From assembly GCF_015070375.1 (NCBI RefSeq), contig NZ_JADCLL010000006.1, positions 186,001 to 250,000 on the forward strand: DNA of 64,000 bases, read 5' to 3'. This stretch comes from Nocardioides kribbensis. Its GTDB lineage: Bacteria; Actinomycetota; Actinomycetes; Propionibacteriales; Nocardioidaceae. Positions 19,173 to 28,468 of this stretch are shown here, in pieces (position 1 is the first letter of the stretch; each line of letters begins with the position of its first letter). The notes beneath the pieces were generated by a model that saw only the letters and a program-made list of their open reading frames with translations, was not told the DNA's origin and did no database searches. The position numbers and the translations under genes are program-made.

Positions 19173-19407
19173 CGACTCACCTCGGGTCGGGCTGCCGGGG
19201 CAGCGGACGGGGCGCCCGGACCGGATCGTCGCCCGGGGGGTGCGGGGCTTAGGCTAGATCAACGCACCGACGCCGCTCGCGCGGCTCGGTCGGCTCGATT
19301 CGCCCGTGCCCGGAGACGTCGGATACTCTGGTGCGGTTGCCCGCTCGACCGGGCCCTCGAACGTCGTTCGAACCTCATCTCTAGCAATCGATCTACAGGA
19401 GTTCACG
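19173..19407 (+). promoter_or_regulatory. Divergent promoter region, FakA-like gene / rpmB
   Basis: 235-base gap between divergent genes. It holds the promoter of rpmB; GATACT at about 19322 resembles a -10 element, without a clear -35. An AT-richer leader precedes the rpmB ribosome site AGGAG. No other gene seen. Confidence 0.4.
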
Positions 19408-19593
19408 GTGGCTGCCGTCTGCGACATCTGCGCCAAGAAGCCTGGCTTCGGCAACAACCGGCCGTGGTCGCGCAAGATCACGAAGCGACGCTTCGACCCC
19501 AACATCCAGCGCGTCCGGGCCAAGGTCAACGGCACCCCGAAGCGCCTCAACGTCTGCACCGGGTGCCTCAAGGCCGGCAAGGTCTCCCGCTGA
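19408..19593 (+). CDS. rpmB: 50S ribosomal protein L28
   Basis: 61-residue L28: VAAVCDICAKKPGFGNN, RPWSRKITKRRFDPNIQ and CTGCLKAGKVSR. Two Cys pairs (CDIC, CTGC) mark the zinc-binding form. GTG 19408 is preceded by AGGAG; the open frame extends further upstream but without family similarity. It is a single-gene unit ending in a strong terminator. Actinobacteria often carry zinc-free paralogues used under zinc limitation; none is seen here. Confidence 0.96.
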   Translation: MAAVCDICAKKPGFGNNRPWSRKITKRRFDPNIQRVRAKVNGTPKRLNVCTGCLKAGKVSR

Positions 19594-19619
19594 CCCAGCG
19601 CAGCACCCACGCCTCGACA

Positions 19620-19647
19620 GGGGCCGTCACCTCGCGGTGACGGCCCC
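19620..19647. terminator. Terminator after rpmB
   Basis: GGGGCCGTCACC (19620-19631), loop TCGC, then a perfect 12-base complement (19636-19647) followed by TTCGTCGTT. It lies between convergent rpmB (+) and thiL (-) and could serve both. Confidence 0.88.
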
Positions 19648-19682
19648 TTCGTCGTTCACCGGGGCCCCAGAGGACCGGGGCC

Positions 19683-20678
19683 TCAGAAGTGGGTCCACCC
19701 GGTCGGTCCGTCGTAGGCGGCGCCGTCGAGGGTCACGCCGGAGCCCTCCCCCACCGTGCCGATGGGCGTGAAGCCCTCCGGCAGGTCCGCGCCCGCCGGG
19801 AAGGTCGCCAGCAGCGCGTGGTCGTCACCGCCGCCGAGCACGAAGGAGAGCGGGTCGGCGCCCAGCGCGGCACCCACGGCCTGGAGCGGCTCGGCCAGGT
19901 CGAGCGCGGCGCGCCGCACGTCGACGGCCACCCCGGAGGCCCGGGCCAGGTGCCCGGCCTCGGCCAGCAGGCCGTCGGAGACGTCGATCATCGCCGTCGC
20001 CCCGGCGTCGGCGGCGGCCGGACCGGCGTCGTAGGGCGGCTCGGGGCGGCGGTAGGCCTCCACGAGCACCCGCGGCGAGCGGAAGCCGCGACCCAGCACG
20101 GCCAGGCCGCCCGCGGCCCAGCCCTGGCGTCCCGCGAGCGCCAGGACGTCGCCGGGACGGGCGCCGGAGCGCAGCACCGGCGCGACCGTGCAGACCCCCA
20201 TGACGGTGACCGCCACGACGACCTGGTCGGCGCGGGTCAGGTCGCCGCCCACGACGCTGGCCCCGACCAGTGCGCACTCGTCGGCGAAGCCCTGGGCGAA
20301 GTCGAGCGCCCAGGCGACCTCCAGGTCGGCCGGGGCCGCCAGGCCGATCGTGAGCGAGGTGACGCGCCCGCCCATGGCGTTGACGTCGGAGATGTTCTGC
20401 GCCGCGGCGCGGTGGCCGATGTCGGCGGCCGAGGCCCACTCGCGGCGGAAGTGGCGCCCCTCGACCATGAGGTCGGTCGAGACCACGACGTGCCCGGTGC
20501 GCACCCGCAGCACGGCGGCGTCGTCGCCCGGGCCCACCAGGACGTGCTCGCCCTGCGGGAAGCGGCGTACGAGCTCCTCGATCAGGCCGAACTCGCCCGC
20601 GTCGGCCAGCGTGGCCCCGGGCGGGAACGACGGCTGGGACGACGGGCCGGACGGGGGGAGGGACGACGGGGGTGTCAT
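19683..20678 (-). CDS. thiL: Thiamine-monophosphate kinase ThiL
   Basis: 331-residue kinase making thiamine pyrophosphate from thiamine monophosphate. Motifs: GPGDDAAVL, VVSTDLMVEGRHFRREWASAADIGHRA, QNISDVNAMGG, IDVSDGLLAEAGHLA and LGGGDDHALL, all typical of the AIR-synthase-like fold. I choose ATG 20678; the first 20 residues (Pro/Ser-rich, PPSSLPPSGPSSQPSFPPG) are low complexity and the domain begins at GEFGLIEELVRRF. Convergent with rpmB, divergent from the RAM-domain gene. Confidence 0.94.
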   Translation of the reverse strand: MTPPSSLPPSGPSSQPSFPPGATLADAGEFGLIEELVRRFPQGEHVLVGPGDDAAVLRVRTGHVVVSTDLMVEGRHFRREWASAADIGHRAAAQNISDVNAMGGRVTSLTIGLAAPADLEVAWALDFAQGFADECALVGASVVGGDLTRADQVVVAVTVMGVCTVAPVLRSGARPGDVLALAGRQGWAAGGLAVLGRGFRSPRVLVEAYRRPEPPYDAGPAAADAGATAMIDVSDGLLAEAGHLARASGVAVDVRRAALDLAEPLQAVGAALGADPLSFVLGGGDDHALLATFPAGADLPEGFTPIGTVGEGSGVTLDGAAYDGPTGWTHF

Positions 20679-20825
20679 GGCCCCATCCCAGCAGACGCGG
20701 GGACCGTGGCGCGGACCGGTGACGGTCGGGTACCCGGCGCGGCGGCGGGGGCGGTAGGTTGACCGCGAATCGTCTGCGTGAGCAGATCCACCGACCAGCA
20801 GAGTCGCTGTAGAGGGAGAACCACC

Positions 20826-21062
20826 ATGGTCGTCCAGGCGTACATCCTCATCCAGACCGACGTCGGCAAGGCCGCCGAGGTGGCCACGGCCATCGCGCAG
20901 GTCAAGGGTGTGACCCTCGCCGAGGACGTCACCGGGCCCTATGACGTCATCGTCCGCGCCGAGGCGCGCAACGTCGACGAGCTCGGCAAGCTCGTGGTGG
21001 CCAAGGTGCAGACCCTCGAGGGGATCACCCGCACCCTCACCTGCCCCGTCGTGCACATCTGA
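20826..21062 (+). CDS. Stand-alone Lrp/AsnC ligand-binding (RAM) domain protein
   Basis: 78-residue protein made only of the Lrp/AsnC effector-binding domain: VQAYILIQTDVGKAAEVATAIAQVKGV, then DVTGPYDVIVRAEARNVDELGKLV and TRTLTCPVV. There is no helix-turn-helix. Such domains form dimers or decamers and may bind amino acids; a regulatory partner role is plausible but unproven. ATG 20826 follows GAGGGAG. A strong hairpin ends the transcript. Confidence 0.9.
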   Translation: MVVQAYILIQTDVGKAAEVATAIAQVKGVTLAEDVTGPYDVIVRAEARNVDELGKLVVAKVQTLEGITRTLTCPVVHI

Positions 21063-21102
21063 GGCAGCCGCCTCCGCCCCGCACCGGCGGGGCACCGACC
21101 GC

Positions 21103-21146
21103 ACGACCGACGCCCCGCGCCCCCGACGGCACGGGGCGTCCGTCGT
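21103..21146 (+). terminator. Terminator after the RAM-domain gene
   Basis: GACGCCCCG (21109-21117) pairs with CGGGGCGTC (21132-21140). After one mismatch, ACGAC (21103-21107) pairs with GTCGT (21142-21146). Confidence 0.75.
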
Positions 21147-21201
21147 GTCCGGGACGGCGGCACCCGCCGCCGGCGACCGGACGGTGTGGGACCCTCGTGC
21201 C

Positions 21202-22155
21202 ATGAGCGAGGACTTCCCGGGCCCCGTCGCCGTCATCGCCGGCGGCCTCAGCCACGAGCGCGACGTCTCCCTGGCCAGTGGCCGCAACCTGGTGCGCGAG
21301 CTGCGCGCCCAAGGCGTCGAGGCGCACGCCTACGACTTCGACCGCAACCTGATGCACGCCTTGGAGCGCGACAAGGTCGCGGTCGCCTTCCCCGTGCTCC
21401 ACGGGCAGTTCGGGGAGGACGGGGAGATCCAGACCCTGCTGGAGCTCCTCGGCCTGCCCTACGTCGGCTCCTCCAGCAACGCCTGCCGCGTGGCCTGGGA
21501 CAAGGGCACCGCCCGCGAGCTGATGCGCCGGGCCGGCATCCCGGTGCCGCAGAGCGTCGGCCTCTCGGCCCAGACCTTCCGCGACATCGGCGCCAACGCG
21601 CTCATGGAGCACGTCATGACCCGCCTCGGCGACCGGGTGGTGGTGAAGCCCACCCGCTGCGGCAGCGCGCTCGGCGTCACCGGCGTCGACGGCATGGGGG
21701 CACTGCCCTCGGCCCTCGTGGGCAGCTACGCCTACTGCGACGACGCGCTCATCGAGCGCTTCCACCACGGCGTCGACGTCAGCGTCGTCTGCGTGGAGCG
21801 CCCCGGCGGGCTCGAGGCGCTCATGCCGGTGTGGGTGGAGTACGAGAAGGGCCACGAGTTCGACTTCAGCGCCCGCTACACCGCGGAGTACGTCTCGCTC
21901 TCCCGCGCGCCCTTCACCGACGAGCAAGTCGCCGAGATCGGCCGCACCGCCGTGGAGGCCCACCGCGTGCTCGGCCTCAGCGGGGTCTCCCGCTCCGACT
22001 TCATCGTCGAGCCCGACGGCTCCTTCGTCGTGCTCGAGACCGCGATCACCCCCGGCATGACCGAGACCTCGGTGATGCCCTACGCCTGCACCCACAGCGG
22101 CACCTCGCTGGGCGAGGTCGCCCGCGACCTGCTGCGCGGCGTCGTCGCGGGCTGA
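21202..22155 (+). CDS. Divergent D-alanine-D-alanine ligase family protein
   Basis: 317-residue ATP-grasp protein resembling Ddl: GGLSHERDVSLASGRNL at the N terminus, PVLHGQFGEDGEIQTLLELLGLPYVGSSS, then KPTRCGSALGV and SRSDFIVEPDG. The last metal-binding motif, normally E-x-N-x-x-PG in Ddl, reads E279-T-A281-ITPGMTE, so the metal-ligand Asn is Ala. The GSS pair of the ATP loop is GSA. It faces a canonical ddl gene (22198-23277) across a palindromic terminator. It may ligate other substrates or have lost activity; I do not name it ddl. ATG 21202; a longer frame upstream has no similarity. Confidence 0.85.
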   Translation: MSEDFPGPVAVIAGGLSHERDVSLASGRNLVRELRAQGVEAHAYDFDRNLMHALERDKVAVAFPVLHGQFGEDGEIQTLLELLGLPYVGSSSNACRVAWDKGTARELMRRAGIPVPQSVGLSAQTFRDIGANALMEHVMTRLGDRVVVKPTRCGSALGVTGVDGMGALPSALVGSYAYCDDALIERFHHGVDVSVVCVERPGGLEALMPVWVEYEKGHEFDFSARYTAEYVSLSRAPFTDEQVAEIGRTAVEAHRVLGLSGVSRSDFIVEPDGSFVVLETAITPGMTETSVMPYACTHSGTSLGEVARDLLRGVVAG

Positions 22156-22163
22156 GCCCGGAC

Positions 22164-22196
22164 GCCCGGCCCGGGCCCCTCACGCCCGGGCCGGGC
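22164..22196. terminator. Bidirectional terminator between two Ddl-family genes
   Basis: GCCCGGCCCGGGC (22164-22176) and its exact reverse complement (22184-22196) around a 7-base loop. It fills almost the whole gap between the two convergent genes. Confidence 0.85.
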
Positions 22197-22197
22197 C

Positions 22198-23277
22198 TCA
22201 GCGCAGGCCGACCGGGCGCTCCAGGGCGAGCTGGATGAGCTCCCCGACGAGGTCGGTGTAGGCCAGGCCCGAGGCCTCCCACATCTTGGAGTACATCGAG
22301 ATGGGGGTGAAGCCGGGCATCGTGTTGATCTCGTTGATCACGACGTCGCCGTCGGGGGCCACGAAGACGTCGACGCGCGAGAGCCCCTCGCCCCCGATGG
22401 CCTCGAAGGCCTGCACGGCCAGGGCGCGCACCCGCTCGGTGACGTCGTCGGGCAGGTCGGCCGGGGCCTGGGTGCGGGCCTGGGAGTCGGAGAGGTACTT
22501 GGCCTCGAAGTCGTAGAAGTCGGCGGCGTCGTGGTCGACCACGATCTCCCCCGGCACCGACGCGCGGGTCGGGCCCCCGGCGCGTCCGCCGAGCACCGCG
22601 CACTCGATCTCGCGACCGACCAGCGCCTGCTCGACCAGGACCTTGGGGTCGTGGGCGCGCGCCTCCTCGATGGCGTCGGCCAGCCCGGTGAGGTCCTCGA
22701 CGCGCGTCACGCCGAGCGAGGAGCCGGCCCGGGCGGGCTTGACGTAGACCGGGAACCGCAGCTCGGCCTGCACCCGGTCGACCACCGCGGAGGGGTCCTG
22801 CTCCCACGCACGCGGCAGCACCACGACGTAGGGCCCTACGGGCAGGCCGTGGCCGGCGAAGACCAGCTTCATGTAGTGCTTGTCCATGCCCACCGCGGAG
22901 GCCAGCACACCGGCTCCGACGTAGCGCACGCCGGCGAGCTCGAGCAGGCCCTGGATGGTGCCGTCCTCGCCGTAGGGCCCGTGCAGCAGCGGGAAGACCA
23001 CGTCGACCGGGCCGGCCTCGCCGAGGCTGGCCAGTGCGGGCCCGGCGTCGGTGGTGACCTCGGGCAGCCGGCCGGCGGCCAGCTCCCAGCGCGCGGGGTC
23101 GTCGGGGGCCAGCACCCACTGCCCCTCGCGGGTGATCCCGACGGGCAGCACGTCGTAGGTGTCGCGGTCGATCGCCCTCATCACCCCGGCGGCGGTGGCC
23201 GCCGAGATCGCGTGCTCGCCGGAGCGGCCGCCGAAGACGAGGGCCACCCGGACCTTCCGGGGAGGGGTCTCGGTCAT
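22198..23277 (-). CDS. ddl: D-alanine-D-alanine ligase
   Basis: 359-residue cytoplasmic ATP-grasp ligase making the D-Ala-D-Ala dipeptide for peptidoglycan. Key motifs are VFGGRSGEHAISAAT, PLLHGPYGEDGTIQGLLELAGVRYVG, YVKPARAGSSLGVTRV, YDFEAKYLSDSQAR and INEINTMPGFTPISMYSKMW, the last keeping Glu and Asn metal ligands. It lies 11 bases downstream of murF, the gene that uses its product. ATG at 23277. Confidence 0.96.
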   Translation of the reverse strand: MTETPPRKVRVALVFGGRSGEHAISAATAAGVMRAIDRDTYDVLPVGITREGQWVLAPDDPARWELAAGRLPEVTTDAGPALASLGEAGPVDVVFPLLHGPYGEDGTIQGLLELAGVRYVGAGVLASAVGMDKHYMKLVFAGHGLPVGPYVVVLPRAWEQDPSAVVDRVQAELRFPVYVKPARAGSSLGVTRVEDLTGLADAIEEARAHDPKVLVEQALVGREIECAVLGGRAGGPTRASVPGEIVVDHDAADFYDFEAKYLSDSQARTQAPADLPDDVTERVRALAVQAFEAIGGEGLSRVDVFVAPDGDVVINEINTMPGFTPISMYSKMWEASGLAYTDLVGELIQLALERPVGLR

Positions 23278-23288
23278 GGTCCGCGACC

Positions 23289-24704
23289 CTACTGAAGGCT
23301 CGCGGCCACCTCGTCGAGGCGCGCCCCGCGGGAGGCCTTGAGGAGAACGGCGTCACCTTCGGCGACGTGCTCGCGCAGCCACGTGACGGCCGCGGCGTTG
23401 TCGGGCAGCAGGACCGCACGCTGCCCGGCGCCGTCGGCGATCCCCTCGGCGGAGTCACCCACCACGACCACGACGTCGACGCCGCGCTGCGCGGCGTAGG
23501 AGCCGACGGCGCGGTGCTCCTCGGGCGCGGCCTCCCCCAGCTCGCGCATCTCCCCCAGCACCGCGACGGTGCGCCGCACGGCGGGGTCGGCACCGAGGGA
23601 GACCAGGGCGTCGACGGCGGCCCGCATCGACTCGGGGTTGGCGTTGTAGGAGTCGTTGAGCACCACGACGCCGTCGGCGCGCTCGGTGAGCTCCATGCGC
23701 CACTGCGAGAGGGTCTCGACGGCGTCGAGGGCCTCGCCGACCTGGGCGGGGGTGACGCCGGCCACGAGCGCGGCCGCGGCCGCGGCGGCGGCGTTGAGCG
23801 CCTGGTGGGCGCCGACGAGCCGCAGCGTGACGGGCACGTCGCCCTGCGCGGTGGCGAGGGTGAAGGAGGGCCGGCCGAGCCGGTCGAGCCGCAGCCCCCC
23901 GACCCGTACGTCGGCGCCCTCGGCCTCGCCGAAGCTCACCACCGCGCCCCGTGTGCGGGAGGCCATCGCGGCGACGCGGTGGTCGTCGGCGTTGAGCACG
24001 GCGGTGCCCTCGGCGGTGAGGGCCTCGACCAGCTCGCCCTTGGCCTCGGCGATGGCCTCGCGCGAGCCGAACTCGCCGAGGTGGGCCTGGCCGACGTTGA
24101 GCACGACGGCGACGTCGGGGCGCACCAGGGCGGTGAGCTCGGCGATGTGGCCGCGCCCGCGGGCGCCGAGCTCGAGCACCAGGTAGCGGGTGCCGGGCTC
24201 GACGCGCAGCGCGGTCAGCGGCATGCCCAGCTCGTTGTTGAACGACCCGCGCGTGGCCACCGTCGGGGCGGCGTGGGCCAGCACGGCGCCGAGCAGGTCC
24301 TTGGTCGAGGTCTTGCCCTGCGAGCCGGTGATGCCGACGACGGTGAGACCGCCCGCGCGGCGGACCTGCTCCACGACGTGGGAGGCGAGGCGCTGCAGCG
24401 CCTCGCGCGCATCGGGCACGACCACGGTCGGCAGCGGCGTCGGACGGCTGCCCAGCACCGCCACCGCGCCGGCCTCGCCGGCCTGCGCGGCGTGGTCGTG
24501 ACCGTCGGAGCGCTCGCCCACGAAGGCGACGAAGAGGCTGCCCGGGCCGGCCTCGCGACCGTCGATGACCACGGGGCCGGTCACGGTGGTCCCCGCCCCG
24601 GCCACCGCCCCCGGCTCGGCGCCGGTCGTGCCGCCGGCGCCGGCGGGGAGCACGACCTCCCCGCCGACCACCGCGGCCACCTCGGCCAGCGACAGGGCGA
24701 TCAC
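23289..24704 (-). CDS. murF: UDP-MurNAc-tripeptide--D-Ala-D-Ala ligase MurF
   Basis: 471-residue Mur ligase adding D-Ala-D-Ala to the UDP-MurNAc tripeptide. N-terminal domain has [26 protein letters not shown]-loop [23 protein letters not shown]; central [24 protein letters not shown]-terminal [16 protein letters not shown] and [14 protein letters not shown] 24704 follows GGAG and fits the family length; the open frame upstream is not similar. Operon with ddl, so both steps of the dipeptide branch are made together. The rest of the mur/dcw cluster is not here. Confidence 0.95.
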   Translation of the reverse strand: MIALSLAEVAAVVGGEVVLPAGAGGTTGAEPGAVAGAGTTVTGPVVIDGREAGPGSLFVAFVGERSDGHDHAAQAGEAGAVAVLGSRPTPLPTVVVPDAREALQRLASHVVEQVRRAGGLTVVGITGSQGKTSTKDLLGAVLAHAAPTVATRGSFNNELGMPLTALRVEPGTRYLVLELGARGRGHIAELTALVRPDVAVVLNVGQAHLGEFGSREAIAEAKGELVEALTAEGTAVLNADDHRVAAMASRTRGAVVSFGEAEGADVRVGGLRLDRLGRPSFTLATAQGDVPVTLRLVGAHQALNAAAAAAAALVAGVTPAQVGEALDAVETLSQWRMELTERADGVVVLNDSYNANPESMRAAVDALVSLGADPAVRRTVAVLGEMRELGEAAPEEHRAVGSYAAQRGVDVVVVVGDSAEGIADGAGQRAVLLPDNAAAVTWLREHVAEGDAVLLKASRGARLDEVAASLQ

Positions 24705-24767
24705 AGGGCTGCTCCGGGCGCGGTCCCGACCTTCGACGTCATGTCGCGTGACCCTAGTCTGGACGTC

Positions 24768-25847
24768 ATGGCCGACCACCCCCAGCCCGCCGAGCTCCGC
24801 CCCTCCACCGTCGCCGTGACGGCCGGTCGCCCGCCGCGGGAGGCCGACCAGCCGCTCAACACCCCGATCACGATGGCATCGACCTTCGTCGCCGGCGGGG
24901 ACCGGGAGTACGGCCGCTGGGGCAACCCGACCTGGCAGGCCTTCGAGGAGGCCCTGGGCGCGCTCGAGGGCGGCCGGGCGCTGTCGTTCTCCTCGGGCCT
25001 GGCCGCCGTCGCCACCGTGCTCGACCTGGTCGGGCAGGGCGCGAAGGTCGTGGCCCCCCGCACCGCCTACAACGGCACGATCCTCCAGCTGGCCGACCTC
25101 GAGGCACGCGGGCGCGTGGTCACCGACCTGGTCGACGTCACCGACACCGCGGCCTGCGTGGCCGCCTGCGACGACGCGGCACTGGTGTGGCTGGAGTCGC
25201 CGACCAACCCCTCCCTCGAGGTCGCCGACATCGAGACGATCGCCGCCGCGGCCCACGAGGCCGGCGCCTACGTCGTCGTCGACAACACCTTCGCCACCCC
25301 CTTGCTGCAGCAGCCGCTGCGCCTGGGCGCCGACCTGGTGGTCCACTCGGCGACCAAGTACCTCGCCGGGCACAGCGACGCGCTCATGGGAGCGATCGTC
25401 ACCGCCGACGACGAGCTCCTCGGCGTGCTCAAGGGCCGCCGCAACCTGCTCGGCGCCGTGCCCGGCACCCTCGAGGCCTACCTCGCCCTGCGCGGCCTGC
25501 GCACCCTCCACCTGCGCGTGGAGCGGGCCCAGGCCAACGCCGGGGAGCTGGCGCGACGGCTGCGGGAGCACCCCGCGGTCGGCGAGGTGCGCTACCCCGG
25601 CTTCGGCGGGATCGTGTCCATCGTGCTCGCCCAGGGTGCCCTCGCCGCCGACCTGCTGACCCGCAAGACCTCGCTGTGGGTGCACACCACCAGCCTCGGC
25701 GGGGTGGAGTCGACCTTCGAGCGCCGTCGTCGCTGGAAGTCGGAGCCCGCCAGCGTGCCCGACGCCCTGGTGCGGCTCTCCGTGGGCATCGAGGACGTCG
25801 AGGACCTCTGGGCCGACCTGCGCCGGGCCCTGGACGACCTGGGCTGA
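24768..25847 (+). CDS. Trans-sulfuration PLP enzyme (cystathionine gamma-synthase/lyase-like)
   Basis: 359-residue Cys/Met-metabolism PLP-dependent enzyme (fold type I). [34 protein letters not shown] and SFSSGLAA form the N-terminal half. [38 protein letters not shown] holds the PLP lysine in SATKY, and [16 protein letters not shown] is the C-terminal family signature. It could be cystathionine gamma-synthase (metB), gamma-lyase or a related enzyme; sequence alone does not decide. Divergent from murF. ATG 24768 preferred; an in-frame ATG is at 24741. Confidence 0.9.
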   Translation: MADHPQPAELRPSTVAVTAGRPPREADQPLNTPITMASTFVAGGDREYGRWGNPTWQAFEEALGALEGGRALSFSSGLAAVATVLDLVGQGAKVVAPRTAYNGTILQLADLEARGRVVTDLVDVTDTAACVAACDDAALVWLESPTNPSLEVADIETIAAAAHEAGAYVVVDNTFATPLLQQPLRLGADLVVHSATKYLAGHSDALMGAIVTADDELLGVLKGRRNLLGAVPGTLEAYLALRGLRTLHLRVERAQANAGELARRLREHPAVGEVRYPGFGGIVSIVLAQGALAADLLTRKTSLWVHTTSLGGVESTFERRRRWKSEPASVPDALVRLSVGIEDVEDLWADLRRALDDLG

Positions 25848-25896
25848 GACCAGGCCAGGGCCGGGGACCGGGCCAGGAGCGCCCGCGCCGGGCGGG

Positions 25897-26916
25897 TCAG
25901 TCGGTCTCGGCCTTGGTGTCGCGGGCGATGAAGGAGTTCATCATCTCCTGCGTGGTCAGCCGGCCGGCCACGACGTCGTCGACGTGCTCGGCGATCGGGG
26001 CGTCGACGCCGTGGCTGGCCGCCAGCGCGCGCAGCGAGGAGCAGGACTTCGCGCCCTCGGCGACCTGGCGGGTCGAGGCGTAGATCTCCTCCACCGTCAT
26101 GCCCTGGCCGAGCTTCTCCCCGAAGGTGCGGTTGCGCGAGAGCGGCGAGGAGCAGGTGGCGACGAGGTCGCCGAGGCCGGCCAGCCCCATGAGCGTGAGC
26201 GGGTTGGCACCGAGGCGCGTGGCCAGGCGCGCGGTCTCGGCCAGCCCGCGGGTGATGAGGGAGGCCGTGGTGTTGTCGCCGAAGCCCAGGCCGACCGCCA
26301 TCCCGACGGCCAGGCCGATCACGTTCTTGTAGGCCCCGCCCAGCTCGCAGCCGACGACGTCGACCGAGGTGTAGGGGCGGAAGGCCGGTGAGTGGCAGCG
26401 CTGCTGCAGCCGCTTGGCCACCGACTCGTCGACGCAGGCCACCACCGAGGCGGCCGGCTCGCGCCGCGCGATCTCCTTGGCCAGGTTGGGCCCGCTGATC
26501 ACCGCGATCCGCTCGGGGCCGGCGCCGGTCTCCTGCGCGATCACCTCGCTCATCCGGTTGAGGGTGCCGAGCTCGACGCCCTTCATCAGCGACACCAGCA
26601 CCGCGTCGTCCTCGACGTAGGGCGCCCAGGTCGCGAGGTTGGCCCGGAGGGTCTGCGAGGGCGTGGCCAGCACGACCACGTCGGCGCCGTGCAGCGCCTT
26701 CTCGACGTCGTGGGTCGCGCCGATGCCCGCGGGCAGCTCCACACCGGGGAGGTAGTCGACGTTCTCCCGGCTCTCGTTGATCGACTCCGCGACCTCCTCG
26801 CGACGCGCCCACACCGTCACGTCGTTGCCGGCGTCGGCGAGGACGATGGAGAACGACGTGCCCCACGAGCCGGCGCCGAGCACGGCGACCTTGCCGGAGC
26901 TGGAGCCGAGGGTCAT
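25897..26916 (-). CDS. gpsA: Glycerol-3-phosphate dehydrogenase [NAD(P)+]
   Basis: 339-residue enzyme making sn-glycerol-3-phosphate from dihydroxyacetone phosphate for phospholipids. [20 protein letters not shown] is the NAD(P) Rossmann motif; [31 protein letters not shown] (catalytic Lys) and [23 protein letters not shown] are family signatures. ATG 26916 is preceded by GGAAGGA and overlaps the plsC stop by four bases. The next gene upstream, plsC, uses the same lipid pathway. Confidence 0.96.
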   Translation of the reverse strand: MTLGSSSGKVAVLGAGSWGTSFSIVLADAGNDVTVWARREEVAESINESRENVDYLPGVELPAGIGATHDVEKALHGADVVVLATPSQTLRANLATWAPYVEDDAVLVSLMKGVELGTLNRMSEVIAQETGAGPERIAVISGPNLAKEIARREPAASVVACVDESVAKRLQQRCHSPAFRPYTSVDVVGCELGGAYKNVIGLAVGMAVGLGFGDNTTASLITRGLAETARLATRLGANPLTLMGLAGLGDLVATCSSPLSRNRTFGEKLGQGMTVEEIYASTRQVAEGAKSCSSLRALAASHGVDAPIAEHVDDVVAGRLTTQEMMNSFIARDTKAETD

Positions 26917-27665
26917 GCGGAGTCCTTCCGGTGGGGGTGGTCCGCGCGGGCGCGGCGCAGGTCGAACCGTACGTCGGGGGCCCGCTCGCCGCGGACCTCC
27001 TCCACGAGGTGGGTGAGGGCGTCCATGATCCGCTCGGTCGCGCGGGCGACGGCCTCGGGGGTCGCGCCCTGGGCGACGAGGTCGGCGAGGTCGACCGGCT
27101 CCCCCACGAGCATCGTGACCCGCTTGCGCGGCACGAGGTGGGGCCGGTGGGAGTAGGGCGCCAGGATCTCCTGGGCCCCCCACTGGCCCACGGGCACGAC
27201 CGGGCACCCGGTGGCCAGCGCGATCCGGGCCGCGCCGGTCTTGCCGGTCATCGGCCACAGCCCGGGATCGCGGGTGATCGTGCCCTCGGGGTAGACGACC
27301 ACGACCTCGCCCTGCTCGACCGCGCGCACGGCCGCGGCGTAGGCGCCGACGGCCTCCCGGCTGAGCCGCTCGACGGGGATCTGGCCCGTGGCCCGCATGA
27401 TCCGACCCACGAAGCGGACGCGGAACAGGCCCGACTTGGCGAGGTAGCGCGGGACCCGGCCGTGGTCGTGCACCAGGTGGGCCGCGGTCAGCGGGTCGAC
27501 GTGGGAGATGTGGTTGAGCACCAGCAGGCAGCCGCCCTCGGCGGGGATCCGCTCACCGCCGCGCCAGTCGCGGCGGGTCGTGGCGAGCAGGGCCGGCTTC
27601 ACGACGGCCACCGCGAACCTCCAGGTTCCCCCCGGCGGACGGGCGTGCTTGCGGACGACACTCAC
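26913..27665 (-). CDS. plsC: 1-acyl-sn-glycerol-3-phosphate acyltransferase PlsC
   Basis: 250-residue acyltransferase of phosphatidic acid synthesis. The HxxxxD motif is [13 protein letters not shown] near residue 51; the second motif is [26 protein letters not shown] is a typical lead-in and [12 protein letters not shown] the C-terminal motif. GTG at 27665. Translationally coupled to gpsA. It is divergent from cofC, with an 82-base shared promoter region. Confidence 0.93.
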   Translation of the reverse strand: MSVVRKHARPPGGTWRFAVAVVKPALLATTRRDWRGGERIPAEGGCLLVLNHISHVDPLTAAHLVHDHGRVPRYLAKSGLFRVRFVGRIMRATGQIPVERLSREAVGAYAAAVRAVEQGEVVVVYPEGTITRDPGLWPMTGKTGAARIALATGCPVVPVGQWGAQEILAPYSHRPHLVPRKRVTMLVGEPVDLADLVAQGATPEAVARATERIMDALTHLVEEVRGERAPDVRFDLRRARADHPHRKDSA

Positions 27666-27747
27666 AGGCGCACATTACTCGCCGGTGACCTCGGCCACAC
27701 CGCAGGTGGGCCCCGGACGCGCCAGGGCTGCTGGGAGGATGGGGGCG

Positions 27748-28392
27748 ATGTCCGTCCCTCCTGCGGTCCACGCCGTCCTGCTGCCCGTGAAGCCCCCGGC
27801 CGTGGGCAAGTCGCGCCTGCTCGGCGTCAGCGACGAGGGCCGCCGCGAGCTGGCGGAGGCCTTCGCGCTCGACACCGCACGCGCGTGCGTGGCGGCGGCG
27901 CGGGTCGCGAGGGTGCTCGTGGCCACCGACGACGTCCGGCTCTCCCACGCGTTGGCGCGGCTGGGCTGCGAGGCGATCCCCGACGGCACCACCAGCGACC
28001 TCAACGCCACGCTGCGCCTGACGGCGGCCGAGGCGCGACGTCGCTGGCCCGACCTCGAGCCCGTGGCGCTGTGCGCCGACCTGCCCGCCCTGCGCCCCGG
28101 CGACCTCGACGCCGCCCTGGGGGCGCTCGTGCCCGGCGGGGCGTCGTTCGTGGCCGACGCCGACGGCGTCGGCACCACGCTCTACACCGCACCCCACGCC
28201 GACTTCGCCCCGTCCTACGGCGAGGGGTCGCGCGAGGCCCACCTCGCGGCGGGCGCGCTGGAGGTGCGCGGCGACCTGGTCACCCTGCGCCGCGACGTCG
28301 ACGACCTCGACGACCTCGCCGTCGCGCTCGGCCTCGGCGTGGGCCCGGCGACCTCGGTCGCGGCCCACCGGTGGGGCCTCGCCGCCGGCTGA
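27748..28392 (+). CDS. cofC: Phosphoenolpyruvate/2-phospho-L-lactate guanylyltransferase (F420 synthesis)
   Basis: 214-residue CofC/FbiD family nucleotidyltransferase that activates phosphoenolpyruvate (mycobacterial FbiD) or 2-phospho-L-lactate with GTP for coenzyme F420. LLPVKPPAVGKSRLLGVS is the N-terminal motif; LATDDVRLSHALARLGCEAIPDG, LCADLPALRPGDLDAAL (metal Asp) and SFVADADGVGTTLYTA follow. ATG 27748. Its presence implies F420-dependent metabolism. fbiA/fbiB are not in the window. Also known as fbiD in mycobacteria. Confidence 0.92.
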   Translation: MSVPPAVHAVLLPVKPPAVGKSRLLGVSDEGRRELAEAFALDTARACVAAARVARVLVATDDVRLSHALARLGCEAIPDGTTSDLNATLRLTAAEARRRWPDLEPVALCADLPALRPGDLDAALGALVPGGASFVADADGVGTTLYTAPHADFAPSYGEGSREAHLAAGALEVRGDLVTLRRDVDDLDDLAVALGLGVGPATSVAAHRWGLAAG

Positions 28393-28419
28393 GCCGCGCG
28401 GCCGCCGTCGGCGCACGCG

Positions 28420-28455
28420 ACGACGGCCCTCCCGCGGCTGCGGGAGGGCCGTCGT
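28420..28455. terminator. Bidirectional terminator, cofC / hydrolase
   Basis: ACGACGGCCCTCCCGC (28420-28435) and a perfect 16-base complement (28440-28455), loop of four bases. It sits between the convergent cofC and alpha/beta hydrolase genes. Confidence 0.92.
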
Positions 28456-28468
28456 GGTGCGCGCAGGC

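Noticed and set aside
19683..21287. A longer ThiL starting at 21287
   Set aside because: The extra 200 residues run antisense through the RAM-domain gene and have no ThiL similarity.
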